A stretch of DNA of 64,000 nucleotides from Coleophoma eucalyptorum (Eukaryota > Ascomycota > Leotiomycetes > Helotiales > Dermateaceae), in assembly GCA_026120035.1 (NCBI GenBank), contig JALRME010000001.1, forward strand, positions 1 to 64,000, given 5' to 3'. A program made the position numbers and the translations under genes. Below are positions 10,461 through 22,453 of the stretch, piece by piece; position 1 is the first letter of the stretch; each line of letters begins with the position of its first letter. Below the pieces are notes generated by a model. The model was not told the DNA's origin and searched no databases. It worked only from the letters and a program-made list of their open reading frames with translations.

Positions 10461-12810
10461 ATGAGCACGAGCAATGCCAGTAGCGGTGTCGCGGTGCACA
10501 GTAAGCCATGTCTGATATGCCGCAGGAGACGGGTCAAGTGTGATAGGCTTCGCCCCTGCTCAAATTGTACCCGCTCAAAGCAGCTCTGTTCATATGATGC
10601 CGTCGAGCCAAGCCATGAAAGCAGCGTCGGATCCGATTCCGCTACCAACAATCCAGGAGCTGACGATCTTCGTGAACGGCTCGCAAAGTTAGAGGAGATG
10701 ATGGCAGCAATGCTGACCCGAAGTTCAAACAGCCCGGCAGGGGAAGTGCACACACGTGAAGGATCCAGCGATGAAATAACCAAGCCACCCGAGATCAAAA
10801 CCCCAGAAACGGGGATACGAAGCGATACAGATCCAATTAATTCTAAAAGGCTCCATGACCATGCTGGGCAATTGGTTTTTCAAGATGGCTACTCTGCATG
10901 CTTCGACCCTGAATTTTGGGCTGTGATGACAACCGAGGTGTGGAGGTTCTCATATGCTTAAAGGTTAATATATTCTGATGATGTATATAGGTAGATGATC
11001 TACGGATATTACTTAGTCCATCGGCTCCCGTTGATGACGATCAGTCGTCATGGCTATCTCTGGCTGTGCTAGGCTTGCCCCAAGTTAATCCTATAGACTT
11101 GAGTATCGCACATCCAACACTCGCACAAAGCAACGATATATGCAGGTTGTTCAGTGATAACGTAAACTGCAAGACGCAGTTAATGCACAAGGGATACTTT
11201 CATAGATCCGTAAAACACTGGCGGCAAGGATCAGAACCTTTACCGCGAGAGTTCGAAGCATTCCTATTTACCACTTATCTGCTTACTGTGAACAGTCTTG
11301 CACCAGAGGTTGTGGAGAAAACATTTGCTATGAATAAATCTCATCTGGTCGCTCAATTTCACCATGCAGTGCAGGCTAGCTTGTCGAAACTTAATTTCTT
11401 GGTTAGCGACAAGGTGTGGATTTTGCTCGCACTGATTCAATATACGGTAAGACTACAATTTCCTCTCTCTACAATGTTGAAAGAGCCCCAAGCATTTTTA
11501 TGCTTTGTCAAGCCAATAACCCCGGAGACCAAGGTGGTCAACCGTGTGTCATAAGCTGTCCGACCCAGCATAGACTGACCTATAATGAATATCTTGTTCA
11601 AGTAAAGATGCCATGCCAAGCTCAGACTTTAGCAATCAAGAGCGTGGCCACTGAGAGATATTTTGATGTGCTTCGAGACTGACAAAATCTACAGACCTTC
11701 TTATTTCGACGTAGTGTTGATCATGAAGCCATTGCAATGCTAGGAATTACCGTCCGTGTTGCACAAAATGAAGGTCACCATCGCGACCCTGCTCATTTCC
11801 CACTATCGAAATGGGTATGTGAAATACGACGTAGGGTTTGGAATCAAATCTGTTGCCTGGATGCACTAGCGATCACAAACTTTGGAGCAGAATCGTGCCT
11901 ACCAGCAACTGCGGACTGTATACCGCCTATCAACGCCAATGACGAGGAATGGAAGGCCAGTCGCTTTGCGAGCCCATCTTCTTTGCCCGACGGTTCATAT
12001 GGTTATACAGATATGACATATACTCTCGTCGAAAGAGAGATTTCCGATCTAACACGGAAATTGGCAAGGATTGACTCTCATGAGATCGAGATGAAGAAAG
12101 CCGAGATCCAACAAGTAGAGAGAAAGCTGAACAAATTATATTTCATGGATGTCGATCGTGCGATACCTGCTCAGACCGTCGTCATGGCTATGGCTGAAGT
12201 TAGGTTATCAACTCTGAAACTAGTGGTCAATTATCGAGAAGCAACGAGTATCACAAAAGGACCTTCAAAGGTCCACAATCACGGGTACTCATGTCCTATC
12301 AGGCCTATCACACACTCATACTGACGTGGATGTAGCGTCTTTCTTGCAGCTGTAGAATTGCTTGAAGCCATTGATTATCACACGAGGACATTTTCCTCGA
12401 ACGGTTGGGACTGGATCTTCTTGGACAATGTTCCGTGGCTTGCGATTGCGATTGTTCTTGTGCAAACCCCACAAGTAACAACACAGAGACAAGATATTGT
12501 GCGAGCCGAGAGGCAAATAGAGATCGTATTCCACAGATACGAAGATCCTGACAGATCTTTGTCCCAGTCCCGGTTGTGGAAATTATTGGTTGATTTGCGA
12601 CAGCAGGCTCAATCTTCTTGGGTCTCGGGAGACACTACAGACGCAGTTGCCCATTCCGCGGATTACGTGCCTGAATACCCACTACCTTCAGCGGAAATGG
12701 TTATCAATGAAAATTTTATGATGGATTACACAACACCATTGCTTCAATCTGACCTTTTTATGTACGATGAGTCATTTGATATGCCCGAATTGAACGACAT
12801 AGCATGGTAA
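10461..12810 (+). CDS. Zn2Cys6 fungal transcription factor
   Basis: Nuclear DNA-binding regulator. The zinc cluster has Cys at residues 17, 20, 27, 33, 36 and 43, with a basic RRRRVK stretch between the second and third. A leucine-rich coiled segment follows at about 70-85. The middle region matches the fungal-specific activation domain: HEAIAMLGITVRVAQNEG then REIRRRVWN-like residues ending in WNQICCLDALA. Four exons: 10461-10937, 10991-11446, 11695-12284, 12336-12810, giving 665 residues. Introns 1 and 3 are 53 and 51 nt, but intron 2 is 248 nt, unusual for this locus. Target genes are unknown; the epimerase-like gene upstream on the same strand is the nearest candidate. Confidence 0.88.
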
Positions 12811-13428
12811 TAGCCACGTACACCATCATAGCCTCCTCACACGAACTGACTCGGTAACAGGGGCAATACGCCGACATCTGAATGATTTTCTAACGTCTCT
12901 TTGAATCCACGGTATCACTCGAATCATCTTTCCGCTGTATTGCGCAGCCAAATGGCTAGTAGCTATTCTAAGGCCGAATTGATGTTGGAGCTTTCGTCGC
13001 AAAAATGTTTGGTGCGATAGAGGTATAGATGTGCTGTTTTTTACTGCATAGCGACTCAACTTTTGAGCCTAATCTACTGTCATTTGAGCTACAAAGCTTT
13101 TCTATCTGCATTACCTGCTATTTGCGTTGGCATGACTGCTATCTTAGTCAACCCCTCTTTGGTGTTGCCTATCACAGCTTCAAAATTGGGGAAGCAAGTG
13201 GCACAAAATTGCCACCATTCAAGCTTCCTTTCTGTTTTGTCACTATTATTTCGGCTGGCACGAATCTTATATTGACAAATCTATTGATACTCATATCAAT
13301 TCAGTACTACTATCTGTCCAAAAGGTGGATCCCTAGAGATGCCGCACCTTTCATTGTCATAATTTAACCCCGTTCGCCTTCCCTATTCATCTCATGCCTA
13401 GAACACGGAGCTTTCATATCTTGTAACT
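12811..13428. other. intergenic, no gene seen
   Basis: Tail-to-head gap between the regulator and a secreted-protein gene. A 112-codon open frame at 13029-13367 is hydrophobic and AT-rich but has no recognisable features and no good start context. Confidence 0.45.
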
Positions 13429-14590
13429 ATGTTGACTTCTCAAGCATGTATCATAACTCTTGTCATCGTCCTAGCAGGAGCATATGAGCCCCAAGCACCG
13501 CTGGCAGGCCAGGTCATGACCAAGACTGAGGCTGATGCAGTTTGTGCATCTGGTTCGATCCACTCTCCTCTCATGCAGATCAGCAGCTTACGACATAGAT
13601 CCGAATTATGGCCCAGTCTTCGAAGCATCATTCGAAAATGGCACTCCCACCAACTGCGTCTGCAAGCCTTGTGACACGTCCAATAAGCCCAAGCCCTGCT
13701 TCGGAGTGAAGTATCTCTCTCCTATCGATGGTAGCTCAGGTTGCTGCCAAATAGGGCAAGAATATTCCTTCGACGAAACTTCACGCGAAGGAAAATGCTG
13801 CAACGCAGGATCAGTTTTCTGTCACGACCCGGTCAGCAAGATTGGAGGTTGCTGCGCAGGACCAGCACCGCAGAAGTTCCAATGTATCTGCCACGCAAAA
13901 CCCGTAGATGTATGCGGCGTGGGTTTTACACCGGCTACCAGCGTCGTAGGAAAACTTTGGTTGAGCTACATTGGTCGCGGTATGGATGATGTCAAGCCCT
14001 TAAAGTCCGCACTCACTTAGACTGACCTGCACGTAAAGGAACATGGGGTACCAATCTCTACGGCGGAGACAGTGCCAAAACCCAAGAAGATTGCAAAACA
14101 GTCTGCGCAGCCAACCCCAAATGCGTCGCCTACGACTTCATCAAACCCTCAAAGCTATGTTTCCCAAAGTCTGACATGAACAACAAAATACCACCACAAG
14201 TCGCTGCTGATGTGGATTCAGGCATCATCCCCAAGTGTTTAGACGCTACTGATAAGTGTTCTGAACTCGATGGTAATATTCGCTACTTCAATGGTGTCGG
14301 ATACACATTCTATTGTGGTAAGGTACTCGGCACTGGGAATGTGGTACCGACTTACAAGGCGCCGGACTTGATCTCTTGCGTTGCAGATTGTAGCAAGGAG
14401 CCTAAATGCCAGGGCATCAATTTTGCTATCGGTGGAGGTTGGTACCCTGTGTTGCTTTCCTTTGTTAATAGACTTTTGCTAACGGCTGATAGCTGGCGCT
14501 GGAAATTGCAATTTGAAGTCGAATTTTGAGGCCGTGGCTACGGCTGCGGAAGCGTCATATGTTGCAGCTGTTCCGCTTGTCAAGCGATGA
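13429..14590 (+). CDS. secreted cysteine-rich PAN/apple-domain-like protein
   Basis: The start MLTSQACIITLVIVLAGAYE is a clear signal peptide. Downstream is a cysteine-dense region (CVCKPC, SSGCCQIG, GKCCNAGSVFC, IGGCCAGPA, FQCICH) and then two PAN/apple-like modules (DCKTVCAANPKCVAYDF and SCVADCSKEPKCQGINFA). PAN modules bind protein or carbohydrate, so an extracellular or wall role is inferred. Introns: 13980-14038 (59 nt) and 14438-14492 (55 nt). The N-terminal part does not read through: the frame from the signal peptide must shift by one between about 13556 and 13597. Either a one-base insertion (a broken allele) or a very short intron (34 or 43 nt by the best GT-AG pairs) would explain it. 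The rest of the frame is clean. Confidence 0.72.
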
Positions 14591-15158
14591 GAATGGGAGG
14601 GTCTTTCTGGTATCTAAGACGCTGGACCATAGATGACTTAGTCCTGGTAAATTTGAGCAGGCCGTATTCGGAAATCTATTGTTCTCGATAAAACCAATCC
14701 GCAAACTTATTAGATCTATGTCATGTTGTCTACTATGAAAAAAACGGGAGTCTAAATTTGAATAAGGTCAATGATATTTTGAGATCATTATCTCTGCGGA
14801 CCCGTCTTGCATTTGGTCTCAATCTTGGAGGTGAGTATATAACAAAATGTGCTCGTTCAGACCGAATATGTAGCAGTCAATTCATATTGAGGCATGTTAA
14901 TCCTCGTTATTATAATTCAAATAAGCCACTATGCTAAGATCTGAACAATTTCGTTTTTTAGATCAGGGTATCTCCAAACGCCATCTTGCCAATGTGTATG
15001 CAAATCTTGTAAAGTCTTCCTCCTTATCCCAGTTAAACATTACCACAAGCTGTCCACAGCCATCCTTGAAACACAGTTAATGAATTCCCATCTCTCTCAA
15101 AGTCGCATGCAGCACTAACTCATGCCTAGAAGTATGAGTAACCGGTGCAGCTTGCGAT
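14591..15158. other. intergenic between convergent genes
   Basis: AT-rich spacer between the 3' ends of two convergent genes. I see no coding signal in it. Confidence 0.5.
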
Positions 15159-15731
15159 TTACTCCTCCTTAATAGCTTGCAGCTTCGATGTCTCCTCAAG
15201 CTGCGGCTCTTCCACCTCTCCAATCACAAATCCATGCTCGGTTCCAATTTCAGTCTCAGGCACATCCAAATCATCAATAACAGGCAAATACGCAATCTCG
15301 GCGAGGCACAGTCCCTGAATAAACAGGATCCCAAATCCCACCACAACTGTCGCAAGACAGCACAAAATCAACACCGCAGCCAGCACAACCCACAGCGGCC
15401 AGAAAACCAGCCAGGTTCCTACAGGGAAGTAGTAGAAGAAGACGCGTAGAAGCGTTCGTTCATCTTGGAGGATCCAGAAGCCTTCAAGGATCTGGAAGAA
15501 GAGGATTATGGAGTAGATGGTAAGGGCTGATGTTTGGTGCTGCCGGGTGACGATGAAGGGCCGCAGCCAGCTAGTGAAGATAGGCCCGAAGGCTTCGCGG
15601 GTGTAGACTGCATCCTGGTCGGCGAAGACGAGCGTTGCGGCTAACTGTGCGAGAAACGTGCTGGCTAGATACCAGAAAATGCGGGTATTAACATGGGTGA
15701 ACGCGAAGCCGGCGAGAGCCTGATCGGGCAT
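15159..15731 (-). CDS. small multi-pass membrane protein, unknown
   Basis: An uninterrupted 190-residue frame from ATG 15731. It has about four hydrophobic segments: residues 18-38 (IFWYLASTFLAQLAATLVF), 69-88 (LTIYSIILFFQILEGFWIL), and two long ones in 97-143 separated by a short turn. The C-terminal 45 residues are acidic (repeated Glu: EIGTEHGF, EVEEPQLEETS) and probably cytosolic. I do not recognise the family. A real gene is supported by the frame length, the coherent membrane topology and the charged tail; the function is unknown. Confidence 0.65.
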   Translation of the reverse strand: MPDQALAGFAFTHVNTRIFWYLASTFLAQLAATLVFADQDAVYTREAFGPIFTSWLRPFIVTRQHQTSALTIYSIILFFQILEGFWILQDERTLLRVFFYYFPVGTWLVFWPLWVVLAAVLILCCLATVVVGFGILFIQGLCLAEIAYLPVIDDLDVPETEIGTEHGFVIGEVEEPQLEETSKLQAIKEE

Positions 15732-16563
15732 CTTCGTGATCTTGCTGAGCTGAGCTGAGCTGAGTTTCCACTAGTTCTATTTCCTTAAGATATGAGTGAA
15801 GGGGTTTCTCGGTTGCAAGACTAGAAGTGAAGGTGATGGTCAACATCTCAGAGCCCGATGTCAGATGTCAAAAACATCATGCGCAGCTAATGGCTGCATC
15901 ATTCTGCAAGGCAGGCAGAATGGTTGGTGATAAGCGGAGAGTCATCTGAACAGCGATCTAGAAATGCTTATTGGTCCAAAATAACCTCAAGGATGGGAGC
16001 GTGGGGAGTTCGTTTCTGCGACTCCGTCAGGGATTAAATTCGCTAAGTCGAGAAGGCTGTCGTCTGTTGGGCTTTCATCATGACTATTGATTCCTCTGCC
16101 GGTGAGACATCTGCCTGTACTCGCATAGCGTTTTGCTACATCTCGTATAAACTTCATGGGGGATATTATCATTAGTGGGGGACATATTCCGGTTTACTAC
16201 GGTCTGAACTCGTTAATGGGCTTACATGCTTGGACGGCGTAGATGCGATCGTCCCTTTGAATTATCATGGGTGGCCATACATATATGAGCAATAGAAAGA
16301 GGCCAAGTTAAGCGAGCTGGGTAGCTAGTAGAACTGGGCAATGTTGGGGAAGTTACCAAGTAGAGTGAGCATTCGATTGAACATGAAGAGCTTACCTCTG
16401 TGGCTCTCGGAATTCAAAATTCAATCGCACGAAATGTCAGAACAAGATATCGAAAATGTCACTCCCATTAAGAATGAAAAGAATCCTCAGTGCCAAATGA
16501 GTTTGGAAAGGCTGCAGTAATCATAAATTAGGTAGGCTACTATAGCTTTATTGCTTCTATTGT
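15732..16563. other. intergenic, no gene seen
   Basis: Lies between the start of the membrane-protein gene and the 3' end of the TDT transporter, both on the minus strand. A CTGAGCTGAGCTGAGCTGAG run at about 15745-15765 is a simple 5-bp repeat just upstream of the membrane-protein start. Confidence 0.5.
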
Positions 16564-18555
16564 CTACTTCTCTTCGGGCCATAGCAGCTTCTTCTGCCAT
16601 AGAGCTCTGAACATCATAAAAAATACGAAAAGCCAGACCAAGACCAGAAGCCCAGTCATGACTGTACCTAGAATCTTGATAGCTTGCGAATCAAAGGCTT
16701 TACCAATAGCCTGGGTTGCGGTGATCATGGCCGTGTTAGGAAAGACAAACGAAAACCTTTATAGATCATTAGCACAAGAAATGAGTAAAGCCAGAAAGTT
16801 AAATTACCAAGTCATGTCGTATTGGAGATGGTGTTTCGGGTTATTAGGTCGCATGAGCTTGTGGTGTGCTCCAACACTGACGATAAAAAACCACAGGCAC
16901 AATCCCCAAAGCCAAAGTCCAACCAGGTCTGCTATGAGTTTCAAGAAGAACCCCGTTTCAGGGTGTCCCAAATAACCATTCGGCATAACTTTAGTCTGCA
17001 AGGTATTACCGATGTGTACTAATCCAGCTACTGTGAACCCGCTAGGTCCAACTGATACGAACTATTACTGTTTAGTATTGTTCTTACCGAAGCGGGAAAG
17101 AGCTTACCATGCCAGGGCGAGTGACTTCTCGCGGTAACTTCTGCGTCATGAGGCGATAGATGAAAGCACTGTAAATCATCAAGCTGACGCAAAAGCCTGT
17201 GCCTTGTATTGTCACAGCACCCAAAGCAATTGAAAGGGATTTGATGCGCGCAGCAGCAGCTGCATCAGGGACAGCGTCAATGAGATTAGACGCAAAAGGT
17301 CCAAGTAGAAGTAACGGATATGCTAAAAGTAACCAGCTCAGTCTATATCCAAAGGGGGGGAATGAGGCCACTAAAAATGGTCAAACTTCTGTTACATACC
17401 AGGAAAGACTACAAATAACAGAATTAGCATGTTTTTATTTTCAAGGAAGGTTTTAAAGAAGGGGATAACAATCTGAGTCTCTGGGTGCTCAGAAGGATAG
17501 CACCACTTTTAATTATTATCTGAGCCGTGATGAAACGATATACTTACCCCATATCGGAGTCATTGATTGAATAGGGAAAGTTCTACGTTCAAGAACATTA
17601 GTGTTTGTTTCAAAAGATATTATAGACACACAAACAGATGGCCGCTCTGCTAAGAAACTGTGTGTTCATAATGTAGCACCACAAGGAAAGTAAAAGCAGA
17701 TTCTTCATTAAGAAAAGTGGAATAAACCGGTACTTACTGCGTAGACCAGATCACCAAATATATCCCTGCGCTCGCAAGGAAAGCGATGGCAGCATATATC
17801 CAGAAACATATTTGCATTGTTCTTTGTAACCATTCTCCAGTCTCTGGAATACCATACTGACATATGTTTATGAGAATGGTGCCAATCCTGCCCTGGTTAT
17901 TAGCCCCCAGTAGAGGAAGTCCGCAATCGGTGAAATACTAACGAGACGACCTAGGGCATCATTAGCTCAGTATGTTGACATATCACAATCTTTACTCACG
18001 CAAGCTGGAATAAAAAGCGATTCTCTTTGGCTTTTGAAAGAGGCTGTAAATGAGCCTGGGTTCCAGATGAACCTCAAGGTCAAGAAGGTGCAGTTCATCA
18101 AGAAGAGACCAATATTTAATAACATTATTATAACGCCAATGATCCGGAGCCAGTCTGAACGGAAGGGAACTTGGGGCAATTAGATGTATAAATATGTCCA
18201 TACACAAGGGGGTCTTACTGGAGTGCAGCACATTTGCCATGCCACCTGTTGCCATAGTCATTGTGAACCACGTCCATGTATAGCAGCCAATTCGATCGCG
18301 CAGGCCGACAATCTTCGCGCCTACTTCCTTCGCAATCTTCTCCTCCAGCGGAAGTCCACCATTCATAGCGATATGATTGTTGACAGCCGCACTGGTAGGC
18401 CTGTCACCCTCCAACAAATTCCCCTGCCGCGCATCATTCGTATGTGCGTCCTGCCTGAAATAATCGTCTTCCCGATCCATCAAGTTTGGTGTCAGATAGC
18501 CATTCTCCGGAACCACCCTCCTCAGCCGTCTTGGTACAGATGGCGATGTTGACAT
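16564..18555 (-). CDS. TDT-family transporter (SSU1 / malic-acid-transport type)
   Basis: Plasma-membrane carrier of the tellurite-resistance/dicarboxylate transporter family. Fungal members export sulfite (SSU1) or move C4-dicarboxylates (MAE1); which of these applies is unclear. Landmarks in order: RIGCYTWTWFTMTMATGGMANVL (TM1), PFRSDWLRIIGVIIMLLNIGLF, VVSIGTILINICQYG, TFPIQSMTPIWVFPAYPLLLLGPFASNLI and FVSVGPSGFTVAGLVHIGNTL, then two further C-terminal membrane helices; about ten TMs in all. Nine exons on the minus strand: 18219-18555, 18000-18169, 17943-17950, 17738-17887, 17548-17582, 17400-17408, 17108-17322, 16808-17061, 16564-16756. The phases agree throughout and give 456 residues. 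Exons 3 and 6 are only 8 and 9 nt, yet they are needed for the conserved VVS and VFPAYP motifs. An automatic predictor is likely to break this gene. Confidence 0.88.
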
Positions 18556-19313
18556 TTCGCAAAGATGCCCTCTTCCGGCGCGGTTACGAAGATTTTCGAT
18601 ATGCCGTAGAGGGCGAGGAGAATTAGAGGCTCGAGGGTGGTGAGGGCGTAGCTGAAGTTGACCAGAGTCGTGATGAAAATCAAGATGTTCAGCACGATAG
18701 AGCCTAGGTTGCTCAGCGCCATAGTGGAGAAGGGAAGGATGCGACGGAAGATGGAAGTCGGCTCTGCACTTATTATCGTCAAGTCAAGTGGATTGCGGAA
18801 GTTTTTGGGTGGTGAATCGGTGAATCCTATGGGGCGTATTTGGAAGAGCGACCGCGCCGCGGAACAAAGCTGCCGACTGATGACATCGGTGCTGGGTGCT
18901 GCCCGCAAGAGCCCGCAAGAGAGACTGCCAGACCCCGGCCCGCCCGGGCAGCAGGTGCGTCTTTTCCCAATGCAGCATAGTGGAAACGGTGGCTGACGGC
19001 AGTTTATGTAGGTTGCTCAACTCGGTGGCTATCCACCCTTCTCTTCTTTTTTCTTGCTTCTTGCAACCAAGACTGTATCGCAGGTCCAACGCGCATACCT
19101 CACAATGTTTTGAGACGATGTTCATCGCGAGAATACTACTGCTTATCTCTAATGCTATATCACTAACATCTCCAACTTACTAGGCGCTTTCCCATCTGCT
19201 GTTCTGCCTGTCATTTTCTCCATTCTCATTGTCAACGCGCAGTTCTTTCCAACGACTGCGGTCACTATGAAAGGCTTCCCATTAGTATCTCTCCTTGATG
19301 ACGAAGTATTGTC
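18556..19313. other. divergent promoter region
   Basis: Separates the TDT transporter from the acidic unknown gene. On the minus strand an ATG at 18722 opens a 66-codon frame with two hydrophobic segments that overlaps the transporter start out of frame (ends at 18522). This could act as an upstream ORF. No other gene is seen. Confidence 0.45.
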
Positions 19314-21293
19314 ATGTCTCTCAGAGCTGTGGCCCTTGATCCACTATACCTCTCCGCTCCGTCTGATAAGCTAAAGCTTTCTGTTGAGCCCATTGCAGAC
19401 ATCTATTGTCCATGCGGAAACTTACCTGACTTGACTCCTAATGATTTCCTTGTCGCATTGACTTCAATGAGCACGTGGGTTTCTAGGGGAAGCTCTTGTT
19501 GTCTTGAGATATACTTGACTGTGGATGGGGAATACCTTCTCGGGCATCAGCGAAGTGCTGTCATGGAGTCTCTTGGCAGTTTCATTCGTGGAGCGCCAGT
19601 GAGTTACAAAGAACTAACAACAAAGACTTCGCTGATACCTGCAGTTTTGGTCACAGCTCTTGCTTTCCGTGTCTCTCAGAGTGCCGTATGTGGATATACT
19701 AGACGGCAACAAACCCGGGATCATACTCAATATTAACCACAAAATGGACCTTTCAAAACCGGATAGAGGTATTGGCTCTAGCTTGGACTTCCTTCCTGAG
19801 TTTCAACCACCTGAAAGCATGTTATGCCCTAAATTTTCTAAACTGAGAATCAATCTAGCTTTCGCGACTGTGAAGCCTTCGAAGACGTCAAGAAGAGCTA
19901 AACCTATCGAGAAAGCCACTGAGATGGCATCGAGGTCAACCCAAGAACGCTCGGAAAAGCTCACAAATGATAAATGGTCTTTATTTCAATTTGAAGGAGT
20001 AGTCAGTGCTCTTCATCACAACCTCTCTTCGAATATTTCAGAGAGCTTTGAAAACGGAAGTATAATAACTTTGCCATCTGTTGATATGGGCGGGTATCCC
20101 AACATTGCTGTGTCAAAAGACAATTCAGATGAAGAAATAATTTTCTCCCAATCTGAACTTACGAATGATTCATCTACACAGTGCTCATCAATATCAACAG
20201 CATATTCTGATTCATCTAGGGCCACTGAAAAATATCTTGCGGGGTCAGGTAATTTAGCAACAACACTAAATATACCCAAAGTATGTCTGCTAGCCGAGAC
20301 TGCGTTACGTCTTGTTATCAGTGGCTATAGGAGAAGAAGGAAATATACCGGCGATATCTCAATCCAGCAACCATGGCCGAGCACTGCACTTTGTGAGATC
20401 AGTCCTTCTCTCTGGTGCCCAGGTTTCAAATCGGTGAGTGGATCCTAAGAAAAAGCAGCTTCTTGCTGACTTGTGGATTGAAGTCTATGAATCAAAATGC
20501 ACAGTTTCTGCCTAGCATATCGCAGGCTATATGCTCATGGACGGAAAATGCACAGTCTCCCAGCCTTCAACAAAAGCTACGTCAACTCGCAAATTCTTTG
20601 CCTTCCTCTTACAGCAATGAAAATGATGGCGGCCTTGGTGTCATGGGTACAATAGATCGACTGACTGCCGTGGTTGAATCAAGGCTATGGATAATGATGC
20701 AAAGGAAGCTCTGTGATCCTTCGACCGCTCGGCATTTGCGACAGCCTATTGGCCACGGTGGGAATAGTGGATCCGAAGCTAGAGAATTTGAGGACTTGCT
20801 ACAGAATCATAAAGGTTCACAGGATTTGAATGGATACTTGGACTTCGTGGAAAGTGAGGAAGACAGCATGAGTTCGGTGTTTTGCGATATGCTTGCAGAG
20901 TTTGAGAGTGATGAGGAGGTCGACCTGCTAGCCGATCACGAAGAGATGGAACGGCAGGCTACCGAACAAGAAACAGACACCATGCTCTTTAACGAAGAGG
21001 GTGTGGACTACGAAAATGACAAAAGTGATATCCTCTTTAGACAAGTTGACTGGCATGTACGAGACTCTGAAGTAGGAGCGTTGGGTAAAGATGGAGATAA
21101 CATGCTGCTTCCAGGAGATTCTCAAGACAATAGGTACTGGAATGAGGATTTATCATTGACAAGTGAGGTTATATATGGAGCTGCGATGGCATCCAACTCG
21201 AGTGCAGTGGAGGGAATCGCTGATGTTGAAATCTTATCCTTAGAACAGTGCTCCGAAGACAGAGTTATTGACGACGAAGACATGCTACTATAG
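19314..21293 (+). CDS. hypothetical protein with acidic C-terminal half
   Basis: Three exons (19314-19598, 19645-20433, 20484-21293) with clean 46- and 50-nt introns give 627 residues. Joining exons 1 and 2 produces GSFIRGAPFWSQLLLSVSLRVPYVDILDG, a smooth junction that supports the model. The N-terminal 150 residues look globular. Residues 200-340 are Ser-rich and probably disordered. The last 270 are strongly acidic (clusters such as ESDEEVDLLADHEEMERQ and EDRVIDDEDMLL). No family is recognised. The start is uncertain: an out-of-frame ATG at 19267 opens 35 codons overlapping it, so a further 5' exon is possible. The gene diverges from the TDT transporter. Confidence 0.65.
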
Positions 21294-21376
21294 ACAATAT
21301 AATCTATTTCTAAATTTCTGCTGCTCTAATTTCTAGTGCCTGCAATCATGTAGTTTTCCTACTTCCGGTCCATAGC

Positions 21377-22453
21377 TCACTTCTCCACGTCAAACATCCT
21401 TGTTGTGTTTGCCCATGCCTTCTCAGTTAGCTCTTCAACACTAATGCCCTTCATGCCAGCAACGGCCCAGGCCACCTTTCCAATCTCACACGGTTCATTT
21501 CGGCCTTTGACCATTGCGCCCTCCACCCACTTCTCCTTCTTCACGCTCTTCCAATCGGCAGCAGGCTTGAACTCCTTCAAATATGCCGTGCTGGCGTGTG
21601 ACGCTCGGATCTCGCACCACGGCCCATCTGTCTCTAGCTGGATTCTGTCTAAGGGCACCTTCTTAACAACTTCCACGTTCTCTGCCGTCTTCATGGAACA
21701 ACCGTTTATGCCAATGTCGAAACCCATGTCAACCAGTTCCAACATCTCTTCCTCGGATCCCGTGAAAGAATGAACCACTCCCCTCTTGGGTAATTTCTCT
21801 AGCCGCTCATTCAGTAGCTTCTTGAAGTCTTCGTGCGCCGCTCGTGAATGCAAGAAGAGAGGTAGTCCAACTTCTATGGCAATGTCGAGTTGCTTCGCGA
21901 AGTACTCTAGTTGGACATCTTTGGGGCAGAGGGTAAGTCGGTCGTAATCGAGTCCAATTTCTCCAAAGGCCACGCATTGACCTGCTTCCTTTGCTGAAAT
22001 TGCGAGCCCTTTGAGAGATTCAAGGAGGTGCGAGGATGAGGGCGAGTGGGTTGTGAATTGGAGACACGAACAAGGGTGCACGCCAACAGTGTTGAATACA
22101 AAACCAGCTGTTCCAATGTTAGTCTTCCGCGTGGCTGACAGAAGGAGGGGTAGATCTTACGATGTGCCTTGGAGAGCTCAACTGCCTTTTCCGACTCCTT
22201 CAAATCAGAGCCCGTAACTATCAATTTTTGGCACCCTGCCTCTTGTGATCTCTTCAGCACGCCAAGGAGATCATCTGGATGCCGTTGTGTGCCATGGTAA
22301 AGACCAGTATAGATGGGATCGGTCAGATTTATGCCTATCTACTGTGATATAAACCATTAGCCAAAAGGTCACAATGCGGGCAAGAAGGAGGGGAATCACA
22401 TCTATATACCGAGGTTTGGCTGCAGCAACTTCTGGGGTGTGGTTTGTAGACAT
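21377..22453 (-). CDS. TatD-family metal-dependent deoxyribonuclease (TATDN1-like)
   Basis: Mg-dependent 3'-5' exonuclease/endonuclease of the amidohydrolase fold; eukaryotic members act in DNA degradation and repair. Exons 22400-22453, 22161-22338 and 21377-22107 give 320 residues. Metal-site motifs: YIDIGINLTD (start), VGVHPC, GEIGLDYDR (Glu ligand), LFLHSRAAHEDF, VVHSFTG and LETDGPWC (Asp ligand). This matches the TATDN1 subfamily end to end, and no domain is missing. The frame stays open for a further 51 codons upstream of the chosen ATG. That extension (to 22606) is Arg/Ser-rich and could be a targeting peptide if translation started earlier, but the known family starts just before YIDIG. 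Confidence 0.93.

Noticed and set aside
13029..13367. 112-codon hydrophobic frame
   Set aside because: AT-rich chance frame in an intergenic region; no coherent topology or conserved residues.
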